The notes beneath the pieces were generated by a model. The model was not told where the DNA came from. It did not search any database and was given only the letters and a program-made list of their open reading frames with translations. A program made the translations under genes and the position numbers. Shown one piece after another: positions 25,364 to 33,682 of a DNA stretch of 64,000 nucleotides (positions are counted from its first letter, which is position 1; every line of letters begins with the position of its first letter). The DNA comes from Caldicoprobacter oshimai DSM 21659 (GTDB lineage Bacteria; Bacillota; Clostridia; Caldicoprobacterales; Caldicoprobacteraceae): positions 860,502 through 924,501 of the forward strand of contig JAGB01000001.1 in NCBI GenBank assembly GCA_000526435.1. The letters run 5' to 3'.

Positions 25364-25498
25364 TTAAAACTGACAGGACAATGACCGATTAAAACTGGCA
25401 TAGAATGACTATTGTAGATGATTTTGGAGACTGATTGAGACTGACAAGGCAATAACTGACTAAAACTAACATGGAACGACTACTGTAAACGATTTTAA
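25357..25498. repeat. Nested tandem repeat (71-bp period) in front of hcp
   Basis: A 71-base unit starting GAAGACTGATTAAAACTGAC at 25355 is repeated, diverged, from 25426 (GGAGACTGATTGAGACTGAC). Within each unit the first two thirds are two copies of a 24-25 base subunit (GACTGATTAAAACTGACAG / GACCGATTAAAACTGGCAT). Identity between large copies is about 80% by eye. The repeat occupies most of the ferredoxin-hcp gap; its role is unknown. Confidence 0.75.
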
Positions 25499-25586
25499 GG
25501 AAGAGATTATAAAAGATAAATGCCGACACGGACTTTGAAAACAGAAACCGGTACTTTTATATGATAAATTTTCGAAGGGGGTTGAT

Positions 25587-27239
25587 ATGTTTATGAGCAT
25601 GTTTTGCAATCAATGCCAGGAAGCAGCAAAGGGTACAGGATGCACGTTAAGAGGGGTGTGCGGTAAAACCGACGATGTGGCAAATCTGCAGGACCTTTTA
25701 ATCTATGTGCTGAAGGGAATATCCGTCTATACCACAAAATTGAGAGAGGCAAGCATTAAGACGCCTGAAGCCGATAAATTCATCATTGAAAGCCTGTTCT
25801 CCACCATTACAAACGTCAACTTCGACAAGAAATACTTTGTAGAGAAAATAACCCAGGCGCTTAGCCTCAGGGACCAGCTGAAAGAACAGGCGATGAATGC
25901 AGGCATAAAGCTGGACGAAAATCTCCACGATGCCGCTGTGTGGACAGGTAAAACTCTGGCCGACTTTGAGGCAAAAGCGATAACCGTGGGCCTGCTTGCC
26001 GAAGAAAACGAGGACATACGTTCCTTAAAGTCGCTGGTACTGTATGGTGTTAAGGGTATGGCAGCCTATGCATACCATGCTCGAGTCCTGGGATATGAGG
26101 ATGATGAGGTGTACGGCTTCATGCAGAAGGCGCTGGCCGCGCTCCTTGACGACAGCCTAACGGCCGACGATCTGGTGGTACTGGCCATGGAAGCCGGCAA
26201 ATACGGGGTTCAGGTTATGGCACTGCTGGATAAGGCCAACACATCCACCTACGGCAATCCCGAAATCACCAGAGTAAACATCGGCGTGAGAAACAATCCT
26301 GGCATTTTGGTAAGCGGCCATGACCTGAAGGACCTTGAGGAGCTGCTTAAACAGACAGAAGGGACCGGCGTGGACGTGTATACCCACGGCGAGATGCTTC
26401 CCGCCCATTACTACCCGGCATTCAAGAAGTATGAACACTTCGTGGGCAACTACGGGAACGCCTGGTGGAAACAGGATAAAGAGTTTGAGAGCTTCAACGG
26501 GCCCATCCTGATGACCACTAACTGCTTGATACCGCCCAAGGATTCCTACAAGGACAGGCTGTACACCACCGGCGTAGTAGGCTATCCCGGAGTCAAGCAC
26601 ATTCCGGTTCGTGAGGACGGTACAAAAGACTTCTCCGAGATAATCGAGCATGCCAAGAGGTGTGCACCGCCTACCGAGATTGAGACCGGGGAAATTATAG
26701 GAGGATTTGCGCATAACACAGTGCTCAGCCTGGCCGACAAAGTAGTTGAAGCTGTAAAAGCAGGCAAGATTAAGAAATTCTTCGTGATGGCGGGATGCGA
26801 CGGCAGGATGAAGAGCAGGGAATACTACACCGAATTCGCCAGAAAACTGCCGCACGATACCGTCATACTGACAGCGGGATGCGCAAAATACAGGTACAAC
26901 AAACTTAACTTGGGAGACATAGACGGAATACCAAGGGTGCTGGATGCAGGACAGTGCAATGACTCCTATTCCCTGGCCATAATTGCCCTCAAGCTCAAAG
27001 AAGCCTTTGGCCTGGAGGACGTAAATGAGCTGCCCATAGCTTACAACATCGCATGGTATGAGCAGAAAGCGGTCATAGTGCTGCTTGCGCTGCTGTACCT
27101 GGGCGTGAAAAACATCCACCTGGGGCCAACATTGCCTGCATTCCTGTCGCCCAACGTCGCCAAGGTGCTGGTTGAAAAGTTCGGCATTGGCGGCATAACC
27201 AACGTGGACGATGATATAAAGATGTTTATGGGTGAATAA
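25587..27239 (+). CDS. hcp: Hydroxylamine reductase / hybrid cluster protein
   Basis: Hcp reduces nitric oxide or hydroxylamine and protects anaerobes from nitrosative stress. The 550-residue protein has the N-terminal cluster cysteines in [20 protein letters not shown] (C-x2-C-x-x..C pattern), [20 protein letters not shown] with hybrid-cluster ligands, MTTNCLIPP, and the C-terminal ligands in [24 protein letters not shown] and [11 protein letters not shown]. All expected ligand cysteines are present. ATG at 25587 follows AAGGGGG by 5 bases; inner ATGs at codons 3 and 5 are less well spaced. It is downstream of its ferredoxin and divergent from the Crp/Fnr gene, and ends at a strong terminator. 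Confidence 0.97.
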   Translation: MFMSMFCNQCQEAAKGTGCTLRGVCGKTDDVANLQDLLIYVLKGISVYTTKLREASIKTPEADKFIIESLFSTITNVNFDKKYFVEKITQALSLRDQLKEQAMNAGIKLDENLHDAAVWTGKTLADFEAKAITVGLLAEENEDIRSLKSLVLYGVKGMAAYAYHARVLGYEDDEVYGFMQKALAALLDDSLTADDLVVLAMEAGKYGVQVMALLDKANTSTYGNPEITRVNIGVRNNPGILVSGHDLKDLEELLKQTEGTGVDVYTHGEMLPAHYYPAFKKYEHFVGNYGNAWWKQDKEFESFNGPILMTTNCLIPPKDSYKDRLYTTGVVGYPGVKHIPVREDGTKDFSEIIEHAKRCAPPTEIETGEIIGGFAHNTVLSLADKVVEAVKAGKIKKFFVMAGCDGRMKSREYYTEFARKLPHDTVILTAGCAKYRYNKLNLGDIDGIPRVLDAGQCNDSYSLAIIALKLKEAFGLEDVNELPIAYNIAWYEQKAVIVLLALLYLGVKNIHLGPTLPAFLSPNVAKVLVEKFGIGGITNVDDDIKMFMGE

Positions 27240-27280
27240 ATTACAAAGTATACCTCAGAAAAATGAACAATTCAAAAAAT

Positions 27281-27312
27281 AAAAAGTGCTGACCTATGGT
27301 CAGCACTTTTTC
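27281..27312 (+). terminator. Intrinsic terminator of hcp
   Basis: AAAAGTGCTGACC (27282-27294) pairs with GGTCAGCACTTTT (27298-27310), a 13-bp stem with a 3-base loop, followed by TT. It is 40 bases past the hcp stop. Confidence 0.88.
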
Positions 27313-27429
27313 TATGTGAATACAAATCCTGTGATAACCCTTCCATCACACACAAAGAACCTTTTGATTGCGAATCCTGTATCTGCAGAAAACCTGTCTC
27401 TGCTGTCCACTGCCAGAACAACCCAAGCT

Positions 27430-28383
27430 TCAAGCCTCATATTCGCTAAACGGATCAGGTATCACCAGCCACTGGGCCGTTGCATCTGAAACGCCGGCAT
27501 AAAGCACAGCAGTCCCATCCTCCTGGCGCACCAGGCCTCCGCTAAACACCACGTTGTATAAGTCATTTCGCTTTGCCGGAGAGGGCAAAAAGTCATCCCG
27601 ACAAGCGATGATCTTCAAATACGAATGAGTCATGGATTCTGGATCAAAGGCAAACACCATCGCATAATAGTGACGGTTACCCGCCTCGTCAAACCGAGCG
27701 ATATGGCCCAGCACGCCCAGCAGCCCGTTTTTCAGCACGTGCACTTCGTTTACTCCGCCCCACTCCTGTTCTATGAAATGGGAATGGTAAACAGTAGCCC
27801 TGTTGATGTTATCTTCATTCAGCTCATCCAGCGAGTTAAGAGTTATATATCCAATCTTCCCTCTGCCTCCTATTTCTCCCTGGGGGCGGGTAAACACCGC
27901 TATCTTACCATCTCTCAGTCCCACAACCCTTATATCCTTCATACCGTTGGGACCACGGGCAAACAGCTTCATATCGCTGAAACTCTTGCCTCTGAAAAAC
28001 AGCGTTCTCCAGCATATGATCTGGTTCTCGTTCATGGGGTTGGTATCAATCTGTACCCCACCGAATATGATCTCATCCCCCACTCTTGTGAGAAAAGGAT
28101 CCTGAAAGCGCAAAAACTCGGGCGCTACAGATGACTTCATCCACTTGCCGTTGCTTTCTACAAACAGCCACACCTTTGAGAGCTCATCATGCCTGTTTTC
28201 CACACGCCCTGCCATATACTTCCTCGATTCATGGACAAAGGGCGCAGTGATGTTGTATATATCCTTCCGGGTTTTGGTGGCAAACTTCACCATGCCAGCC
28301 TTAATGGGCCGGCGGCTTTTATCCTGCACATATTCCTGGTAAAGCTCTACAGAGGAACGGGCAGTTTTGGCAGGCTCAAACAC
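27430..28383 (-). CDS. DUF1861 protein, GH130-like five-bladed propeller
   Basis: 317 residues. The family has the beta-fructosidase-like five-bladed fold of GH43/GH130 enzymes. Visible blocks are DIYNITAPFVHESRKYMAGR, LRFQDPFLTRVGDEIIFGGV, GLRDGKIAVFTRPQGEIGGR and LPSPAKRNDLYNVVFSGGL. An acidic residue in F-Q-D-P-F occupies the place of the GH130 catalytic Asp. Its substrate is unknown, but it shares direction and locus with the GH130 gene and the Opp-type transporter, so a role in mannoside handling is likely. GTG at 28383 follows AGAGGAGTG. A TnpB-type miniature element separates it from the GH130 gene and may affect its expression. Confidence 0.82.
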   Translation of the reverse strand: MFEPAKTARSSVELYQEYVQDKSRRPIKAGMVKFATKTRKDIYNITAPFVHESRKYMAGRVENRHDELSKVWLFVESNGKWMKSSVAPEFLRFQDPFLTRVGDEIIFGGVQIDTNPMNENQIICWRTLFFRGKSFSDMKLFARGPNGMKDIRVVGLRDGKIAVFTRPQGEIGGRGKIGYITLNSLDELNEDNINRATVYHSHFIEQEWGGVNEVHVLKNGLLGVLGHIARFDEAGNRHYYAMVFAFDPESMTHSYLKIIACRDDFLPSPAKRNDLYNVVFSGGLVRQEDGTAVLYAGVSDATAQWLVIPDPFSEYEA

Positions 28384-28417
28384 CTAGAATATCACTCCTC
28401 TTCTTTTTTTATAAATC

Positions 28418-28650
28418 TTGTGACCTCCTCCCACCTCTAAAGGAGGTGGGCTTCCTCCTTCACGGAGGGTCTACCCCTCTCCAGAGGCTTAAGCTCGGGC
28501 CGGTCCAGCCCTACGGCATGATTAAGGCCCATGCCAAGCCTTATAGAGGGTATTATACACCAAAATTATACACCAAAAATTGAAAATTGCTAGAGCTCCC
28601 GCCTTTCATCCCACTCTTAAAAGAAGTGGGCTTTCTCGGCGGGAGATCGT
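28418..28650 (-). mobile_element. Miniature IS200/IS605 TnpB-type element without transposase
   Basis: The 230-base stretch between the GH130 and DUF1861 genes is bounded by subterminal hairpins: one nested hairpin (outer CTCCCGCC 28596-28603 with GGCGGGAG 28638-28645; inner CCCACT 28610-28615 with AGTGGG 28625-28630) and another at the other end (CCCACCTC 28430-28437 with GAGGTGGG 28443-28450). Such imperfect palindromes without terminal inverted repeats are typical of IS200/IS605 ends. No tnpA or tnpB codons are inside. The minus-strand flank before the first hairpin reads TTTAC, similar to known IS605-group target sites; exact ends are uncertain. Confidence 0.62.
28420..28545 (-). ncRNA. 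Candidate TnpB-type omega-RNA in the miniature element
   Basis: On the minus strand a promoter-like duplicated block (GGTGTATAAT twice, 28552-28577) is followed by a GC-rich, hairpin-rich sequence that ends in a CCCACCTC/GAGGTGGG hairpin and GGAGGTCAC. TnpB guide RNAs have this form: a structured scaffold reading through the right end, with the guide taken from the flanking DNA. If so, the guide would be the bases just past 28420 in the minus direction, leading into the DUF1861 ribosome site. No TnpB in the window could use it. Inference from layout only. Confidence 0.42.
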
Positions 28651-28665
28651 AAACAGCGGTTATAA

Positions 28666-29556
28666 TTAGAATTGGATATCCTTCATATCCAGTACCGCTA
28701 CCCCTATGACGGTATCGGCACCACCATAATAAACGTAAATCACATCGTCTTTAACTGCATGACCACAGCTGAACACCACATTTGGAACATATCCATTTTT
28801 CTCCCACTCGAGTTCAGGTTCAAGTATCGGCTCCTTTTGCCTTGCCAATACCTTTGTGGGGTTGGAAAGGTCCAAAAGTGCAACCCCTAGCCTATATACC
28901 TTATACTCATCCACCCCATGGTATATCAAGAGCCAACCATCTTTGGTCTTAATGGGTGGCCCTGCTATGCCTATTTTAACGCAGTCCCAGTTACCATCGA
29001 TGGGTTTCATGACCACTGTATGGTCATGCCAGGTCTTCAGGTCGTCCGAAAAAGCGACCCAGATATGGGGATATCTCCTATGCAGCATCACAAACTTTCC
29101 ACCAATCTTTTCCGGGAACAAAGAGGCATCTTTGTTGGGTTCATCCAAAACCACGCCCTTTTTCTCCCAATCTATCAGATTTCGCGAAGTCGCAAGGCAG
29201 ATCCTGAAGTCGTTTTCTGATCTCCCACCGTAACCGGTATACATCATGTAATAGACGCCATCTATTTTCACTACCCTGGGGTCCTCTACCCCTCTGAGCT
29301 CCTGCTCGGTATTGTTGGTCATCACCGGCTTATCCAGCCTCATGAAGTTAATGCCATCTTTGCTGACGGCATACCCCAGCCTAGACACGTACTGGCCGAA
29401 GTTCGGGTGTGGTCCTACATCGCTGGCTCTGTAGAGCATATGGAAAAGCCCATTTTCATAAATGGCAGCAGCGTTAAAGACAGCCGCTCTCTCCCACTCA
29501 TGTTCGGGTTTGGGCAACAGTATTGGTTGATCAGATAGCCTTCTGAGTTTTATCAC
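28666..29556 (-). CDS. GH130-family glycoside phosphorylase
   Basis: GH130 enzymes cleave beta-mannosides by phosphorolysis, giving mannose 1-phosphate, in the cytoplasm. The 296-residue protein has FNAAAIYENGLFHMLYRASD, then LRGVEDPRVVKIDGVYYMMY with the catalytic Asp in E-D-P-R, LFPEKIGGKFVMLHRRYPHI and LLIYHGVDEYKVYRLGVALL. The phosphate-binding Arg/His residues appear present (HRRYPHI). The exact linkage is not predictable. GTG at 29556 follows AAAGGAGAGTG. It follows the ABC transporter genes in the same direction and probably acts on what they import. Confidence 0.88.
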   Translation of the reverse strand: MIKLRRLSDQPILLPKPEHEWERAAVFNAAAIYENGLFHMLYRASDVGPHPNFGQYVSRLGYAVSKDGINFMRLDKPVMTNNTEQELRGVEDPRVVKIDGVYYMMYTGYGGRSENDFRICLATSRNLIDWEKKGVVLDEPNKDASLFPEKIGGKFVMLHRRYPHIWVAFSDDLKTWHDHTVVMKPIDGNWDCVKIGIAGPPIKTKDGWLLIYHGVDEYKVYRLGVALLDLSNPTKVLARQKEPILEPELEWEKNGYVPNVVFSCGHAVKDDVIYVYYGGADTVIGVAVLDMKDIQF

Positions 29557-29637
29557 CTATCTTCACTCTCCTTTTATACTTGATTTAGTGCAACTACTGC
29601 TATTGCTGCATCTACCGCCTTTTGTGTCCTTTAGCTC

Positions 29638-29823
29638 CTATCCCCCCTTTCTTCTTCGTTGTGCCCTATCATGTAAATACATAAACAGCATGGTGATTGC
29701 TGAAAAGCACACTGAAAGCAAAACCAGTACCAGTTCTAACCCTGTGCTCCTGAAAAAGGCTAGCCAAATTGTTGCCAGTACCATCACCAGTATCGAGGAG
29801 AATAAAGTTATTCTATATTTCAT
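29638..29823 (-). CDS. Small two-helix membrane protein, unknown
   Basis: 61 residues with two hydrophobic helices (about 5-25 and 30-50) and a basic end (RAQRRRKGG), so the C-terminus is probably cytoplasmic. ATG at 29823 overlaps the stop of the transporter ATPase gene as ATGA, with GGGATGGGG before it, indicating translational coupling. The frame opens earlier at 29910 but that part lies inside the ATPase gene. I recognise no family. Its place suggests a helper of the transporter. Confidence 0.6.
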   Translation of the reverse strand: MKYRITLFSSILVMVLATIWLAFFRSTGLELVLVLLSVCFSAITMLFMYLHDRAQRRRKGG

Positions 29824-30815
29824 ATAACCCCATCCCTGTTGCAAAAAACATGGCACGCTATTTCGTGGTTTTGCTCCACCGGTACAAGTTGTGGATCTCG
29901 TTCTAAACATTTTTCGATATAGTAATTACATGCATGGGCAAAGGGGCACCCTTTGCTGTCAGGTGTCCTTATTGGCACTGCATAAGACCTCAGCTGTTCC
30001 ACCTGCCTGTTTCTAGCCAGCTCCGGATCGGCAACTGGGCTGGAGTTGATGAGCACCCTAGTATAAGGATGGAGCGGATTGTCAAGCACCTTTGTGCCTT
30101 CTCCCTTCTCTACTATCTTGCCCCCGTATAGTATGGCCACCTCTCCCTTTTCATAGGTAAAGTACTTTGCTGCTCCAATATCATGTAAAACCAATACCAC
30201 AGCTATATTGTACTGGTCATTTAAATCTTTAAAGAGCTTAATTATGGAAGCTCTGAGCGACATGTCAATCATACTTATTGGCTCATCGGCAATTATTACC
30301 CGGGGCTCAGTGGTCAATGCCCGCGCAATAGCAAGCCTTTGGCGTCCGCCACCTGACAGATGGTGCGGATACTTATTGAAAAAATACTCCGCAGGAGTCA
30401 GTCCCACCATCTCCATCAATTCCTTGACTCTTTTTCTGAGGTCTTTACTCTTCAAACCATGTGCATATCTTAGAGGATCCGCTACTATATTGAAAATAGT
30501 TTTTGCCGGGTGCAAAGAGCTGTAAGGGTCCTGATGCACATATTGTACACTGCCCCGCAAGAGGCGCTTTTCTTTTTTGCTCATCCTGCCTATGTCCTGC
30601 CCAAACCACAAAACCTGCCCCTCTGTAGGCCATTCCAAATCGGCCATTATCCGAGCCAGAGTGGTTTTGCCCATACCGCTTTCACCTACAATAACCAGCC
30701 GATCCCCTTCGGTTATTTTTAAATCTATACCGCTGAGAACGAGCTTGTGAGACTTTCTCAAATACCCCCGCGAAAACACCTTGCTCACGTTTGAAACCTT
30801 TATTGCTTCATGCAT
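29820..30815 (-). CDS. Opp/Dpp-type ABC transporter ATPase (OppF-like)
   Basis: About 331 residues. Walker A is VGESGMGKTTLARI, the ABC signature is LSGGGRQRLAIARAL (LSGGG for the usual LSGGQ), and Walker B is VIIADEPISMID. The C-terminal oligopeptide-type extension carries the cysteine cluster motif (CPFAHACNYYIEKC), seen in OppD/OppF proteins that bind an iron-sulfur cluster. ATG at 30815 follows AAGGAGGAAG and overlaps the previous gene by 8 bases. It powers import together with the OppD-like ATPase. Confidence 0.92.
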   Translation of the reverse strand: MHEAIKVSNVSKVFSRGYLRKSHKLVLSGIDLKITEGDRLVIVGESGMGKTTLARIMADLEWPTEGQVLWFGQDIGRMSKKEKRLLRGSVQYVHQDPYSSLHPAKTIFNIVADPLRYAHGLKSKDLRKRVKELMEMVGLTPAEYFFNKYPHHLSGGGRQRLAIARALTTEPRVIIADEPISMIDMSLRASIIKLFKDLNDQYNIAVVLVLHDIGAAKYFTYEKGEVAILYGGKIVEKGEGTKVLDNPLHPYTRVLINSSPVADPELARNRQVEQLRSYAVPIRTPDSKGCPFAHACNYYIEKCLERDPQLVPVEQNHEIACHVFCNRDGVI

Positions 30816-31800
30816 CTTTTCTTCCTCCTTGGCTGTACAAGTGGCATGCCACCTGTGCCCCATCTTCCACCGTGATCAAAGGTGGCTTCTCTTTTTTGCA
30901 TATATCCATCGCATGCTCGCACCTGGGATGGAACCTACATCCCGAAGGAGGGGTAAGCAGGCTTGGCGGTGCTCCCGGTATGGGTTTTATTTTCGACATA
31001 TCGGCATTTATAGCCATTATAGACCCCAGTAACCCTTTGGTATATGGGTGCAACGGATTCTTGAAAATTCGAAACACCGAGTTGTATTCCACTATATTCC
31101 CCGCGTAGATCACCGCCACCTTGTCAGCAAGCTCTGCTGCTATGGCTATATCATGAGTGACAAATATAAGGGTTATATTGAGCTTTTTCTTAAGCTCCTT
31201 TAAAAGCTGCACAATATAAGCCTGGGTAAGAACATCCAGCGCCGACGTAGGCTCATCGAGTATTAAGACTTCGGGGTCAAGCAAAAGCGCCAGGGCAATC
31301 AGCACCCTCTGTTTCATGCCGCCCGAAAGTTGCATTGGATAGGAATACAAAACCGCATCGGGATTAAGCCGGACCATTTCTAATTTTTCCGATGCTTTTT
31401 GAATCAGCTGGTCATGATTCCAGTTTATGCGGTGTGCCTCTATGGTATCCTTGAAATGGTCAATAATCTTCATGGTAGGATTAAGCGACTGTTGGGCGGC
31501 TTGAGGCACCAGCGCTATCTCTTTCCACTTTATCCTGCGAAATTCTTCTTTTTTCAAAGCCAAAAGGTCTTTCCCCTTGTATAGCACCTTTCCCTCTAAA
31601 AGCCTCCCGTTTGGAGGCAACGTCCTGGTCATAGCCTCTATGATGGTGCTCTTGCCGGAAGCGCTCTCCCCCACGATGGCCGTCACTGAATTCTCCTGAA
31701 CGTCGAAGGAGATACCATCTGCAGCCTTGATAGTCCCTTCTCTTACAAGATATACCGCTCTTAAGTTTTCCACCTTTATCAATGAATTCAACTCATTCAT
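30808..31800 (-). CDS. Opp/Dpp-type ABC transporter ATPase (OppD-like)
   Basis: 330 residues with Walker A VGESASGKSTIIEA, signature LSGGMKQRVLIALALLL, Walker B VLILDEPTSALD and the H-loop VTHD. The C-terminal oligopeptide/dipeptide extension has CRFHPRCEHAMDIC, a cluster-type cysteine motif. It overlaps both neighbours by 8 bases. ATG at 31800 is close to the GGGGG ribosome site, so a nearby TTG at codon 4 cannot be excluded. In family 5 systems from thermophiles such ATPases often serve oligosaccharides rather than peptides. Confidence 0.92.
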   Translation of the reverse strand: MNELNSLIKVENLRAVYLVREGTIKAADGISFDVQENSVTAIVGESASGKSTIIEAMTRTLPPNGRLLEGKVLYKGKDLLALKKEEFRRIKWKEIALVPQAAQQSLNPTMKIIDHFKDTIEAHRINWNHDQLIQKASEKLEMVRLNPDAVLYSYPMQLSGGMKQRVLIALALLLDPEVLILDEPTSALDVLTQAYIVQLLKELKKKLNITLIFVTHDIAIAAELADKVAVIYAGNIVEYNSVFRIFKNPLHPYTKGLLGSIMAINADMSKIKPIPGAPPSLLTPPSGCRFHPRCEHAMDICKKEKPPLITVEDGAQVACHLYSQGGRKDA

Positions 31801-32674
31801 TCCCCCTAACCCGCGGATTGAAAATTTCTTCTATGCCCTGCGATAGCAGTATCCCCCCGTATATCAGCAATACTATATTAAGTATTACAAAAAACAAATA
31901 GTGGAACCCCTGTGTGGTATAAAGGGCCCCCGCCTGATACAGCGCATAGTTCAGCATAATACCCCAGTGAGTAGGGTCAAATTTAGCCAGTCCCAGAAAC
32001 ATAAGTCCTACCGAAAACTCCATAGCGCCCTTTATCTGCATGACAAAATTTATGAAAATATACGGTATCAACAGCTTCACGATATCATTGAAAAGTATAT
32101 ATCTAAGGGGCATATTGAGTATCTTGGATGCCTCAATAAAATCTCTCGTTTTAATGGATAGTACCTGGGCCGATATCTGCTTAGCCAACGGAGCCCACAG
32201 CCAAATGGCAACCAATAAGGCTATTTGCAACACGTTTAAGTCTTTATCCATAAATATGGCAGATAGGATAAGCAACGCCGGGAAAGACGGAATCACCAGA
32301 AAAACCATTATTATGACATCTATTATCTTCCCAGCAATGCCTTCCAGATAACCTCTCGCCACGCCAACTATTGTCCCTATTAAAACAGCTAAAAAGCTGG
32401 CAAGCAAGGTCAGGGAAATAACCGCTCTGGAGCCATGGACAATCTGCTGGAATATATCAACCCCAAAATAATCGGTACCAAATGGGTGTTTCAGCGAAGG
32501 CTTTTGATACCTCTCTGCAAAATTTGAGTTCATATTCAAGGGCACCACCGAAGCACCCACTGTTGCCATCAATATATACATAAGCAATATGATTAACCCG
32601 ATAAGGGACTTTTTGTTTCTAAAAAGAGGATGGATATAGTCATGATAGAAGTTCGTTAAGCTTTCTTTCGTCAT
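31793..32674 (-). CDS. Opp/Dpp-type ABC transporter permease (OppC-like)
   Basis: 293 residues. One N-terminal membrane helix (about 21-43) is followed by a periplasm-type loop with PFGTDYFGVDIFQQIVHGSR, the OppC signature, and five more helices. The EAA-type coupling loop (FIEASKILNMPLRYILFNDI) contacts the ATPases. It overlaps the OppB-like gene by 4 bases and the OppD-like gene by 8, so the set is translated as one unit. Confidence 0.92.
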   Translation of the reverse strand: MTKESLTNFYHDYIHPLFRNKKSLIGLIILLMYILMATVGASVVPLNMNSNFAERYQKPSLKHPFGTDYFGVDIFQQIVHGSRAVISLTLLASFLAVLIGTIVGVARGYLEGIAGKIIDVIIMVFLVIPSFPALLILSAIFMDKDLNVLQIALLVAIWLWAPLAKQISAQVLSIKTRDFIEASKILNMPLRYILFNDIVKLLIPYIFINFVMQIKGAMEFSVGLMFLGLAKFDPTHWGIMLNYALYQAGALYTTQGFHYLFFVILNIVLLIYGGILLSQGIEEIFNPRVRGNE

Positions 32675-33657
32675 TTCAATTTCACCCTCGGATCAATTAA
32701 TGAGTATACAAAATCCGCAATAAAGGTAGCCGCTATCACCCCTATTACGATTAAAGTAAACAGCCCTGTTAGTAAACCAAAATCCCTAACCGCAATGGCC
32801 TTACCAAAGTAAAACCCTATACCTGGATAATTGAAGATGGATTCCACTAACGTGTGCCCTCCTAGCATATACCCCACGCCAATTGCCAGGCTTGCTACCA
32901 GAGGCAATACCGCATTGTTGCGAATGTACTTTTTAGCAATCACGGAGTCTCGTAGACCCCTTATCTCCGCAAACCTTATGAAGTCCTCTTCCATTACCTG
33001 AGAGGTATTACCTCGCATGGCCAACGTCCATGATGCCATTTGGGGTATGGCAGTTGCAAGCATAGGCCCTAATGCATGCAAAAACATCTTATATATAAAC
33101 TCAAAAGAAAAAGAGGGTTCAACGTCAACAGGATAAGCCCCACCCAAAGGCAGCAACCTTAAAGTCACCGAAAATACAAACAAAATTAATACCGCCAGGA
33201 TAAAAGGCGGAATAGCCTGAATGATGCTTGATACAGTCGAAATAATCCACTCTATCACGGTGCCTCGTTTCTGGGCAGCAAGGGCTCCCAAAAATATTCC
33301 CACTACAAAGCTTAATAGGGTGGCAAGCGAAATAACAAAAATGGTCCAGGGCAATGACTTTGATATTATATCGTTCACGCTGGTGTTATAAAAGGCAGAA
33401 TACCCAAGATTGCCCTTTAAAAGGTTGGACATAAATTTGCCATAGCGAGTAAGCAATGACTCATCAGGGTCAATGCCCATCATGCTGCGAGCTATTTCCA
33501 ATGCTTGCTCTATCTGCATGTTCCTCTGTTGGGCAATAGAAACAGCCAGGCCATAAGCGGGATCGCCTGGCATGTTATTGACCAGCACGAATATCCCGCT
33601 TACGGCTATCACAAACACGGCTAAAAGATATATAACCCTGTTTATGACGTAGTTCAT
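32671..33657 (-). CDS. Opp/Dpp-type ABC transporter permease (OppB-like)
   Basis: 328 residues with six membrane helices, the N-terminal OppB start MNYVINRVIYLLAVFVIAV, a P-G-D-P motif (NNMPGDPAYGLAV), and the coupling loop FIRFAEIRGLRDSVIAKKYI. ATG at 33657 follows GGAGGTATACCG. It forms the channel with the OppC-like protein. The gene starts 25 bases after the binding protein. Confidence 0.92.
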   Translation of the reverse strand: MNYVINRVIYLLAVFVIAVSGIFVLVNNMPGDPAYGLAVSIAQQRNMQIEQALEIARSMMGIDPDESLLTRYGKFMSNLLKGNLGYSAFYNTSVNDIISKSLPWTIFVISLATLLSFVVGIFLGALAAQKRGTVIEWIISTVSSIIQAIPPFILAVLILFVFSVTLRLLPLGGAYPVDVEPSFSFEFIYKMFLHALGPMLATAIPQMASWTLAMRGNTSQVMEEDFIRFAEIRGLRDSVIAKKYIRNNAVLPLVASLAIGVGYMLGGHTLVESIFNYPGIGFYFGKAIAVRDFGLLTGLFTLIVIGVIAATFIADFVYSLIDPRVKLK

Positions 33658-33682
33658 CGGTATACCTCCGAAAATTTTTTGT

